Below are positions 28,765-36,258 of a DNA stretch of 38,994 nt, one piece after another. The position numbers were made by a program, and so were the translations under genes. Position 1 is the first letter of the stretch. Each line of letters starts with the position of its first letter. The stretch lies in contig NZ_FQZM01000035.1 of the NCBI RefSeq assembly GCF_900142025.1, positions 1 through 38,994 of the forward strand, written 5' to 3'. The notes below the pieces were generated by a model. It was not told the DNA's origin, ran no database searches, and was given only the letters and a program-made list of their open reading frames with translations. Source of the stretch: Desulfofundulus thermosubterraneus DSM 16057 (lineage in GTDB: Bacteria > Bacillota > Desulfotomaculia > Desulfotomaculales > Desulfovirgulaceae).

Positions 28765-28977
28765 GTGTTCACGTACAAGCCTTTGCTCAAAACGCTTATC
28801 GACAAGGACCTGAAACTTCAGGACCTCCGGGAAAAGCTCCGCATTTCGGGGGCCACCCTGGCTAAAATAAGCAAGGGCGAATACGTTTCGATGGAGACGC
28901 TCGACAAAATCTGCGGCTTCCTGGACTGCGAGATCCAGGACGTGATCCAGCATGTCAAGAAGCGGGAACGGAATTGA
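28765..28977 (+). CDS. Cro/CI-type XRE-family repressor
   Basis: 70 residues, a bare helix-turn-helix of the HTH_26 type: YKPLLKTLIDKDLKLQDLRE, LRISGATLAKISKGEYVSME (the DNA-reading helices) and LDKICGFLDCEIQDVI. There is no peptidase or ligand domain. GTG 28765 has GAGGGAG about 6 nt upstream. It is transcribed away from the replication operon, with operator-like palindromes at both promoters, which fits a phage-type switch or a plasmid copy-control repressor. Its target assignment is inferred from position. Confidence 0.85.
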   Translation: MFTYKPLLKTLIDKDLKLQDLREKLRISGATLAKISKGEYVSMETLDKICGFLDCEIQDVIQHVKKRERN

Positions 28978-29011
28978 TCTCAAGGTGAAAAACACCAAAC
29001 CCGACCGCACT

Positions 29012-31219
29012 TCACTTATCGGCCCACGAAGTCCCGACTACGGGTTCCGCTTCTATCGGAACCTCGTCGCCCATAAGGTCGTACCAGGCAGCCTCCATGT
29101 CGGCCTTCACCAGCCCGGCCACCTCTTCCGCGAGGTCCCCGGGACATTCGAGAATTATCTCGTCGTGGACGGAATTGACAATCTCCACGTTTTCCCACCC
29201 GCGGGAGAACAGGCTCCTGTAAATGTAAAACATAGCCGTTTTTAAAACGTCGGCTCCCGTCCCCTGGTCGGGGGTGTTGTACGCTTGAGTGATCGGAAAG
29301 TCTTTTCCCTCCGGCCACTTCCGCTTGCGGCCGGAAACCGTCCGTACAAACCGGTTCGCTTGGGCGAAGGCCTTTTGTCTCCTGTGCCAGGCCGCCACGC
29401 CTGGATACGCGCGGAAAAAAGCCTCGCGGAGAGAGGCGGCCTCCTCCTCGGACATATCGACTCCGTAACTGGTTTTTGCATACTGCTGGAAGGTTTTGGC
29501 GCTCATTCCATATATCATGCCAAAATTACAGGCTTTGGCCCGCTGCCGCATTTCCTTTGTGACTTCTTCCGGCGAAACCCCGGCGGTCATCGCCGCCGTC
29601 ATGGTGTGCAGGTCCAGCCCTTTGCGGTAGGCCTCCACCATTTTCGCGTCCTTCGACAACCATGCCATTATCCGCAGTTCGATCTGCCCGTAGTCGCAAA
29701 CGACGAACTTCCTGCCTTCCGGAGCCGCGAAGACTTCCCGGAACCTCTTCTCTCTAGGCGGTTGCTGGAGGTTGGGCGAACGACACGAAAACCTCCCCAC
29801 CCCGTTTTTGTTGATCTGCACGAACTCGGCATGTATCCGTCCCGTCACCGGGTGCACCGCCTCCAGGTACGGCCTCAAAAAGGCCGCCAAACGCTTCTCG
29901 CACTTCCGGTACTCCAGCAAGGCCCTGACCGCCGGGTGGTCGGGGTACATTAAACGCAAGGTGTCGTCCATCGTGTTCGGTACGTCCACACCCAGCGCCT
30001 TCAATACGGGAAGCAACTGCAACGGACTGTTCGGGTTTATTTCCCGCACCCCGAAAATTCCCTGCTCCAGCGCCGGGGCAAGTTCCTGCATCAGCTTCGC
30101 CCGGACTTCCCCGGCCCGCGCGTCTTCCTCTTCCATCAGTTTCCGGCAGAGATCCCTGTTGAAAGGTATACCGGCATATTCCAGTTCCGACGTAGGGAGG
30201 ACGACATCGAATTCTATTTTCGCGGCGCGGTTCAACCCTTCTGCAGTCAGCGCCTTCATTTCCGCCGCGGCTAAAGGCAGAAGTACCGCCGCATCCCTGG
30301 CCGCGTACGCGATCTGGGACTCGCTCAGCTCTCCGGAAGACCAGTCCGAAAGCCGCTCTTCTTTGTCCAGGGAAATGCCTAAAAACCTCCGGCAGCACGC
30401 CGCCAGAGAATGGCTCCCGACGTCCAACCCGCAGGCCAGCAGCTGACTGGCCAGCATGGTATCGAACAACCGGGCCGGCGGTAGCCGCCGGCCGAGGTGT
30501 TTTCTGAAAAACTTCAGGTCGAATTTGGCGTTGTGGAGAACTTTCAAGATGTTGTGGTCATTCCAAAATTCCCAGAACGGGGTAAAGTCTTTTACCCGGT
30601 ACATGTCCGCGACGAACGACTTAACACTGCCTTCCGCCGCCGGCACGGCCATCTGTACGAAGCGGATTTCCCCGATGTATGGGTCGAGTCCACCCTTTTT
30701 GCCCGGGCCCGCCGTTTCGGTGTCCAGCCCGCAAACGCCCGCCGCCGCGACCTCGGCCAGCGCGGAGCGGAGCTCCTCGACCGAGGCGATCAGGACAATT
30801 TCGGGGTTCAGTGCCGCTTCCGGATGTATTGAAAATACGGCAGCCCCGCGGGAACGTTCATTCCCGGTCGAACCGGCGGTAACTGCCCTGCCGGTATTTT
30901 CCTGACCGTTTTTCGTACGAACCACGCCTTTGACCTCCCGGTATGCACGGATAATTTCCATGAGGACGTCTTTCCAGGCCGTACAGGCCGCCTCGAATTC
31001 TCCCACCAGGGAGGGGTCTTCGACGACCTTTTCAAAGGCTTCGTGGACACGGGTTTCTTCTACGGCAAGCTTCTCCGTCAGGTCGGGCCGGTTCTCCCTG
31101 GCCCACGCGAAAGGACGCCCGCCGTCGGATGAACATTCCTTCTTCACCAAATCCAGAATTCCTTCCACCCGCGACATGGCCCAGGAGGATAGCGTTGCAG
31201 CGTAAGTTGTTTCAAGCAT
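29012..31219 (-). CDS. Family A DNA polymerase with 3'-5' exonuclease domain
   Basis: 735 residues. Residues 1-130 are a helical part I do not recognise; there is no 5' nuclease domain. The exonuclease domain has LDTET (D166, E168), HNAKFDL (D234) and YAARDA (D309). The polymerase domain has VCDYGQIELRI (motif A), RAKACNFGMIYG (motif B) and VNSVHDEI (motif C). All catalytic residues for proofreading and synthesis are present, so this is probably the replicative polymerase of the element, as in many phages. AAGGGG lies 7 nt before ATG 31219. The gene is convergent with the repressor gene. Confidence 0.93.
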   Translation of the reverse strand: MLETTYAATLSSWAMSRVEGILDLVKKECSSDGGRPFAWARENRPDLTEKLAVEETRVHEAFEKVVEDPSLVGEFEAACTAWKDVLMEIIRAYREVKGVVRTKNGQENTGRAVTAGSTGNERSRGAAVFSIHPEAALNPEIVLIASVEELRSALAEVAAAGVCGLDTETAGPGKKGGLDPYIGEIRFVQMAVPAAEGSVKSFVADMYRVKDFTPFWEFWNDHNILKVLHNAKFDLKFFRKHLGRRLPPARLFDTMLASQLLACGLDVGSHSLAACCRRFLGISLDKEERLSDWSSGELSESQIAYAARDAAVLLPLAAAEMKALTAEGLNRAAKIEFDVVLPTSELEYAGIPFNRDLCRKLMEEEDARAGEVRAKLMQELAPALEQGIFGVREINPNSPLQLLPVLKALGVDVPNTMDDTLRLMYPDHPAVRALLEYRKCEKRLAAFLRPYLEAVHPVTGRIHAEFVQINKNGVGRFSCRSPNLQQPPREKRFREVFAAPEGRKFVVCDYGQIELRIMAWLSKDAKMVEAYRKGLDLHTMTAAMTAGVSPEEVTKEMRQRAKACNFGMIYGMSAKTFQQYAKTSYGVDMSEEEAASLREAFFRAYPGVAAWHRRQKAFAQANRFVRTVSGRKRKWPEGKDFPITQAYNTPDQGTGADVLKTAMFYIYRSLFSRGWENVEIVNSVHDEIILECPGDLAEEVAGLVKADMEAAWYDLMGDEVPIEAEPVVGTSWADK

Positions 31220-31252
31220 TGAAGATCCCCTTTCCCTTCTTGCAACCGGGAC

Positions 31253-32998
31253 TCAAAACGACGCCGCCGTCTTTTTTAACCGTACGATTCTTCGCGAAGC
31301 CTCTATCTTTGTCAGGCCCGGTTCCCACAACCCGGCGCGTTTTAAGGCGTACACCTGCTTTTCCGTAGGCGGCGCCAGCAGTTCTTCCAGCCGCCATTTC
31401 GTGATCAGGTCGGAAGCCTCCCCCCTCGTGGCGGGAGGGACAAAGTCACGCAAGCCGCGGCGTGCCGCCATCCGCTCCAGGAAACTCACCTGCGCTTCGC
31501 TCGGAGGCCTGTTCCGCCACTCCCGGTCTTCCCGGAGGAGGTTGGAGTCCCCCACGACAGCCGCGTAGTTCTCGGCCGCCCCGAAAACGTACCCGCGGTC
31601 GGGTCCTTCGGAAAGCACCTGTACCCCGGCCATCCCCTCCACGTTGAAGTCCTTCGCCAGGGCCTGCCATGTGTCGCCTTTCTTCCGCACCAGAACCGCC
31701 ACGTTCCGGTCTGAAGCGTACAGGGCGAAAAGGTCTTCCCGCATTTTCAGCCAGCCGAAGCCGGTGATCAACCCGACGACTTTTTCCGTCCCGGCGTACA
31801 GCGTCATCTGGCGGGATTTCAGCCCGCTTTCTTCGGAGGCCCTTTCGGAGGTTTCGGGAGCCGCGCCTGGTTCTTTCCCTTCCAGCGAGGCTACCGTGAC
31901 CAGTTTGTGCTTGAGGCTGTTTCCCACCACATCCAGCACGAGGCAGTCCGCCTTTCCGGCCCAGGGGGCGGGGCGGAGGCCCCTACCGACCGCCTGCTGG
32001 TAGAGAGCACGGGATTTCGTAGGCCGGGCCATGAGGATGCACTCGATGTCGGGACAATCGAAACCCTCAGTCAATACCATGCAATTAGCGAGGACCCGAA
32101 TTTCCCCGTCCGAAAACTGCCTGAGCAATTCCCGCCTCTCGTGTTCCGGAGTATCCCCGGAAACGAAAGCCGCCGCCACGCCCATACCCCGCAGTGCTTC
32201 GGCAAGTTCCCCCGCCATCCGCACGGAAGGCGCGAAAGCGACGGTCTTGCGGTTTTCACCCTTCTCGACCCAGGCCCTCGCTATCGCCTCGACGACCGCC
32301 GGGGATTCCATTACTCGCGCAAGAGAGGAATCCGAAAAGTCCCCGGTTTCAGAGTTCACGGCGGCCCCGTCCAGGTCGAACCCCACGTTTACCAGGACGC
32401 CCCTGACCGGGACGAGGTAGCCAGATTCGATCATGAACCCGATTGTCAGCGCGTGGATCACCTCGTCGAAAACGTGCTTGAGACCGATTTTATCCAGCCG
32501 ATCCGGGGTGGCCGTGACGCCCAGGTGCATGCGGCCGCCGGTGTCCTGGCCGGGGAGGAGGGAGAGGGTTTCGTAGATGCGGCGGTAAGTTCTCCCTCCC
32601 GCAGCGTGGTGGGCTTCGTCAGTAACCGTCAACTCCGGCATCCCATGCCGAAGATACGCTTCCAACCTGGCTGTTTGATAAAGAGATTGCACCGATGCCA
32701 CGGTAATTTTCGAAGCCACGTCGTTCTGTTCCGCCTTAACCACACCTACCAGCGGGGCCGCGCCCGGCCACACGGTGAGGAGCTTGTCCCGGGCCTGCTG
32801 GATTAACTCGTCCCTGTGGGCGAGAACCAGGGCGCGGGAAGCGGGGTTGGATTCGAAAAGGGACTTGATAACGCTCGAAAACAGACACGTTTTCCCAGCT
32901 CCGCAAGGCCATACAACCAACGGACGGTAAACGCCGCGTTCTTTCGCGGCGTCTATCTTTTCGAGGCATTCTTTCTGGTAAGGGCGGAGTTCAAACAT
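31253..32998 (-). CDS. SF2 DEAH-type helicase (RadD/type III restriction-like)
   Basis: 581 residues. Helicase motifs in order: RPYQKECLEKI, PCGAGKT (31-37), VTDEAHH (125-131), GVTATP, then in the second lobe FVSGDTPEHER, MVLTEGFDCP and QAVGRGLRP. After about 400 there is a C-terminal region with a repeated alpha-helical pattern (PPSEAQVSFLERMAARRGL and PPTEKQVYALKRAGLW) found in RadD-like helicases. It probably remodels replication or recombination intermediates. It starts at ATG 32998 and is followed by the polymerase gene after 33 bp, in the same transcript. Confidence 0.9.
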   Translation of the reverse strand: MFELRPYQKECLEKIDAAKERGVYRPLVVWPCGAGKTCLFSSVIKSLFESNPASRALVLAHRDELIQQARDKLLTVWPGAAPLVGVVKAEQNDVASKITVASVQSLYQTARLEAYLRHGMPELTVTDEAHHAAGGRTYRRIYETLSLLPGQDTGGRMHLGVTATPDRLDKIGLKHVFDEVIHALTIGFMIESGYLVPVRGVLVNVGFDLDGAAVNSETGDFSDSSLARVMESPAVVEAIARAWVEKGENRKTVAFAPSVRMAGELAEALRGMGVAAAFVSGDTPEHERRELLRQFSDGEIRVLANCMVLTEGFDCPDIECILMARPTKSRALYQQAVGRGLRPAPWAGKADCLVLDVVGNSLKHKLVTVASLEGKEPGAAPETSERASEESGLKSRQMTLYAGTEKVVGLITGFGWLKMREDLFALYASDRNVAVLVRKKGDTWQALAKDFNVEGMAGVQVLSEGPDRGYVFGAAENYAAVVGDSNLLREDREWRNRPPSEAQVSFLERMAARRGLRDFVPPATRGEASDLITKWRLEELLAPPTEKQVYALKRAGLWEPGLTKIEASRRIVRLKKTAASF

Positions 32999-33019
32999 TT
33001 ATTTGTCCCCCGTTTCTGG

Positions 33020-33048
33020 TTGCGAACTTTCTTAGGCTGGTATATACT
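33020..33048 (+). promoter_or_regulatory. mazEF promoter
   Basis: TTGCGA (33020-33025) and TATACT (33043-33048) are 17 bp apart and sit 38 bp upstream of mazE. A loose palindrome GTATATACTTTGTATAAAC overlaps the -10 and may be the MazE operator. Confidence 0.7.
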
Positions 33049-33086
33049 TTGTATAAACACCTCTTCGAAAGGGGTAGGGCAGGCAC

Positions 33087-33320
33087 ATGCAAAGCCAGAT
33101 CGCAAAGTGGGGAAACAGCTTAGGCATCTGTATTCCGAAATCAATTATCGAAAAAGTCGGCTTCACTGAAGGAACACCCGTTATATTGGAGATAGTGGAT
33201 GACACTATCGTCATCCGTAAGAAAAAATATGACCTGAATACGCTTCTCTCTCAGGTCACATCCGAAAACCTTCATACTGAGATAGACACCGGTCATTCGG
33301 TAGGGCGGGAAGCATGGTAA
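33087..33320 (+). CDS. mazE: MazE-type AbrB-fold antitoxin
   Basis: 77 residues. The swapped-hairpin AbrB/MazE fold is clear from SQIAKWGNSLGICIPKSIIE and FTEGTPVILEIVDDTIVIRKKK. The flexible tail (LLSQVTSENLHTEI) would block the toxin. It overlaps mazF by 7 nt. It binds its own promoter in known systems. With vapBC it is one of two maintenance modules, both on the plus strand. Confidence 0.9.
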   Translation: MQSQIAKWGNSLGICIPKSIIEKVGFTEGTPVILEIVDDTIVIRKKKYDLNTLLSQVTSENLHTEIDTGHSVGREAW

Positions 33321-33661
33321 GCGACAAAAAGCCGTATATTCCGAAACGCGGCGACATAGTATGGTTGCAATTCAATCCACAAGCCGGCCACGAACAAGCG
33401 GGAAGGCGGCCGGCATTGGTCGTCTCCCCCCGTGTTTACAATGAAAAGGTCGGCTTGGCCCTCTTTTGCCCGATAACCACAAAAATAAAAGGGTATCCTT
33501 TTGAAGTTGAACTGCCGGAAAAATTAAAGGTCTCCGGGGCCGTCCTGGCGGATCAAATTAAAAGCCTGGACTGGCGGGCGAGGCGGGCTGAATTCGCCTG
33601 CAGAGCCCCGGCGGAGGTTCTCGCAGAAACTCTCGCCAAAATCCGTACATTAATCGAGTGA
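33314..33661 (+). CDS. mazF: MazF/PemK-type endoribonuclease toxin
   Basis: 115 residues: PKRGDIVWLQFNPQAGHEQAG, RRPALVVSPRVYNEK, CPITTKIKGYPFEVEL, ADQIKSLDWRARRAEF, the standard MazF sequence order with the catalytic arginine and threonine positions kept. It cuts mRNA at short sequences when free of MazE. The stop region overlaps the convergent helicase gene by 12 nt, so the cassette is tightly packed against the replication genes. Confidence 0.92.
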   Translation: MVSDKKPYIPKRGDIVWLQFNPQAGHEQAGRRPALVVSPRVYNEKVGLALFCPITTKIKGYPFEVELPEKLKVSGAVLADQIKSLDWRARRAEFACRAPAEVLAETLAKIRTLIE

Positions 33662-35542
33662 CCGGACGGTGCTATCCCCGCCCCTTACTGCTTTCACCGC
33701 TTCTTCCCAAAATTCGCTCGGCTTCCCGAAATGGGAAACGTACAGGTATTCTTTCGCCCGGCTGAGACCGACGAAAAAGAGCCTTCGCTCTTCCTCCTCG
33801 TCGTCCGAGCGGTGGTGCGGTAACTTTCCCTGCGTTACCCCGACCACGAACACGGCCCGGAACTCCAGCCCTTTAGCCCGGTGAAGGGTCATCAGCCGCA
33901 CGGCGTCCAGGTCCGCCCCGTTTTCGTTCTTCGAAAGGACGGCTTTCCGGACGTTTTCGGCGTGAGCCAGAAATTCCCCGACGTTGTCGAACCGGGAAGC
34001 GGCACGCTTCAATTCCTCCAGGTGTTCCAGCCGGTCGCTGTCGGCGTCCTCAGTTAAGCCTTCCTCGCGCCTCAGGTAATCCTCGTATCCGGTTTCACCG
34101 ATAACGGCCCGGATCAGCGCGGCCGGGGGAAGCTTCCGGCGGCGGAGGCCTTCAATGAGTTCAAAAAATTCTCTTGCCGCTTTCTGCTGTTTGCGGTTAC
34201 CGAACCCGACTTCAGGGACGGCGCGGTAGAGGGAAATTTTACGGTTTGATGCGTGAAGCCTCGCCGCGTCGAGGAATTTCCGCCCCAGGTAGCGGGTTGG
34301 GACGTTGATCACCCTCTCCACAGCCTCATCACCCGCTGCGGAATCCGGGTCATGGACGAGTTGCAGGTAGGCCAGTATGTCCCGGACCTCCTTGCGGTCC
34401 CAGAAGCCGCACGAGCCGTACACCACGCAGGGAATGCCTTTCGCGACCAGTTCTTCCTCGAAAGGCCGCGCCTGAACGTTGGTGCGGTAGAGTACGGCGA
34501 TCTCGCCAAGAGGGATACCGTCGGCCTTAAGTTTTTCGATCTCCGAAACGGCCTCTTCCGCCTCGGCAATTTCGTCTTTCGCCCGCACGAAGACCACGTC
34601 CGGCCCCGCGCCGTTGACTGGCCTTACCGCAGGCTTGTCCGCCCTGCGGAACCTGTTCTTTTCGATGACCGCGTTGACCAGCGAAACGATGTTCGCCGTG
34701 GAACGGTAATTCACGTCCAGAGCGAAGACTTCCGCTGACGGGTAGGTCTTCTCGAAGTCTAAAGTGTATTCGGGATGTGCCCCACGAAACTTGTAGACTG
34801 ACTGGTCTTCATCACCCACGACAAACAGGTTCCCGTCCGGCGGGGGCACGAGGAGCTTCAGGATTTCGAATTGCGCCCGGTTGGTGTCCTGGTACTCGTC
34901 CACCATGACGAAACGGAGGCGGTTGCGCCAGTAGCGAAGTAAATTTTCTTCCTCCGAAAACGCCCTGTAGGCCATGAGGAGCATGTCGTCGAAATCCACC
35001 AGGTTTTCTGCGGCTTTCAATTCCTCGTACTTACGGTATACGCGGGCCAGGGCCAATTCGGTTTCTGACTTCTCCTTCTCCCTCCGGAGATTTTCGGAGT
35101 AATCTTCCCACGTCACCAGTTCGTTTTTCAGCAAGCCCACTTTTCGCATGACCTCGGCCAGGTCCAGCAAATCGGACAGGCCCGTTGCGGCCAGGGCTTC
35201 CCTGAAAAGCTTCTTCTTTTTGTATCCCTCCACCACGTCGAGCCGCGGGTTCAGATCCCGCAGCACCGAATAGCAGAAGCTGTGGAAGGTGCCGACGAAA
35301 GCGATATTCGCTGCGTCTCCGACCAGGGCGTGAAGGCGCTCTTTCATCTCCTCCGCGGCCTTTTTCGTGAAGGTTACGAGAAGAAGGTTTTCCGGAGCGC
35401 ATTTACCCTCGTTCAAAAGCCGGGCAGCACGGTAAGTCAAAACACGGGTCTTCCCGGAACCCGGCCCGGCGAGCACCAGGCACGGCCCTTCGCCGTGGAG
35501 GGCGGCGGCCCGCTGGGTCTCGTTCAAATTTTCGAGAAGCAT
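33650..35542 (-). CDS. UvrD/PcrA-type SF1 helicase
   Basis: 630 residues from ATG 35542, with AAGGAGG about 12 nt upstream; in-frame codons back to 35662 lack a good site. Motifs: LNETQRAAALHG (Q motif), GPGSGKT (26-32), FTKKAAEEM, VDEYQDTN, GDEDQSVYKFRG, VNYRSTANIV, MTLHRAKGLEF and VGLSRAKEYLYVS. It is shorter than chromosomal PcrA and lacks the C-terminal Tudor-like part. It would unwind 3'-5' during replication, repair or rolling-circle steps. It reads away from the iteron region directly upstream. Confidence 0.93.
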   Translation of the reverse strand: MLLENLNETQRAAALHGEGPCLVLAGPGSGKTRVLTYRAARLLNEGKCAPENLLLVTFTKKAAEEMKERLHALVGDAANIAFVGTFHSFCYSVLRDLNPRLDVVEGYKKKKLFREALAATGLSDLLDLAEVMRKVGLLKNELVTWEDYSENLRREKEKSETELALARVYRKYEELKAAENLVDFDDMLLMAYRAFSEEENLLRYWRNRLRFVMVDEYQDTNRAQFEILKLLVPPPDGNLFVVGDEDQSVYKFRGAHPEYTLDFEKTYPSAEVFALDVNYRSTANIVSLVNAVIEKNRFRRADKPAVRPVNGAGPDVVFVRAKDEIAEAEEAVSEIEKLKADGIPLGEIAVLYRTNVQARPFEEELVAKGIPCVVYGSCGFWDRKEVRDILAYLQLVHDPDSAAGDEAVERVINVPTRYLGRKFLDAARLHASNRKISLYRAVPEVGFGNRKQQKAAREFFELIEGLRRRKLPPAALIRAVIGETGYEDYLRREEGLTEDADSDRLEHLEELKRAASRFDNVGEFLAHAENVRKAVLSKNENGADLDAVRLMTLHRAKGLEFRAVFVVGVTQGKLPHHRSDDEEEERRLFFVGLSRAKEYLYVSHFGKPSEFWEEAVKAVRGGDSTVRSLD

Positions 35543-35700
35543 GGTTTTCGAAGACCTCCTTAACCAATCGCTTCCATCCATATATTCCGAATATTCTGAC
35601 GCCTTAATGGGGACGGGGGAGAAATACCTTTTTCGTATACACGAAAAACCGTAATATACCATATAAAGAAAGAATTACCTTATATATAGGGGTATATAAG

Positions 35701-36180
35701 AGGTTTTTTCACTTTTACGTTTTCGTCTTTTAATATGCCCTCTAAGCCTTGAGCCGCAAGGGCTGAAGGCATTTTTCCACGGGAGGTTTTTTCACCTTTT
35801 TTCACCGAAAACCGGTGAAAAAACCTGTGGGCTTCCGCCTTAGAAAATCAAGGCTTTGCGGGTTCAGGGGGGAGGTTTTTTCACCGGCTTTAAAATTGTC
35901 TTCAGCCCTTGAGCCGCAAGGCTTTCAGCCCTTTTTTCAGGAGGTTTTTTCACCGAAAAATTTTTTAGTTCGGTCTTTACCATATATTTAAATTACGTTT
36001 TTGGTGAATAAACCTCTTCCGAGAGCCGTTCAGCCCTAGAAAATCAAGGCTTTCAGCGATTTTTCCCGCCGGTGAAAAAAGGTGAAAAAACCTACCCCCG
36101 ATCCCCGGAAGTCTTGATTTTCAAAGGTTTGCGGGATCGGTTTTTTCACTTGTTTTTGGTGAAAAAAGGTGAAAAAACCT
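35701..36180. repeat. GGTGAAAAAACCT iterons
   Basis: Copies of the 13-mer GGTGAAAAAACCT or its reverse complement occur at 35784-35796, 35814-35826, 35873-35885, 35942-35954, 36081-36093 and 36168-36180. There is a 12-base copy at 35701-35712, a one-mismatch copy at 36003-36015, and extra GGTGAAAAAA half-sites at 36071 and 36159. Both orientations occur and spacing is irregular (about 30, 60, 70, 140 bp), so they are not a tandem array. They look like binding sites for an initiator. Confidence 0.85.
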
Positions 36181-36217
36181 CTCCCACGAGATCGCCCTCA
36201 GCCCTTGAGCCGCAAGG
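35747..36217. repeat. CCTTGAGCCGCAAGG palindromic repeats
   Basis: Three exact copies at 35747-35761, 35907-35921 and 36203-36217, each with a 5-bp stem and a 5-nt centre and flanked by CAGCC/GGCT bases. A second shared box, TAGAAAATCAAGGCTTT, occurs at 35841-35857 and 36037-36053, with an inverted partial copy near 36111-36126. They alternate with the iterons. Confidence 0.8.
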
Positions 36218-36258
36218 CTTCCAGGGCTTTTTCGCGAAAAAATGAGAACGTGTCTCAA

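Larger units (their letters stand above)
35543..36258. other. Candidate replication origin region
   Basis: Roughly 700 bp without a credible gene between two replication genes. It holds at least seven copies of a 13-mer iteron, three copies of a CCTTG-AGCCG-CAAGG palindrome, three TCAAGGCTTT/CTTGATTTTC boxes, and AT-rich blocks at about 35655-35700 and 35950-36005 that could be unwinding elements. Such a mixture next to a primase-helicase gene is typical of theta-type plasmid or phage origins. No DnaA box was confirmed. Confidence 0.72.

Noticed and set aside
35700-36180. CRISPR array
   Set aside because: The repeats are 13 bp, occur in both orientations and have irregular spacing; there are no uniform spacers and no cas genes. 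Origin iterons explain them better.
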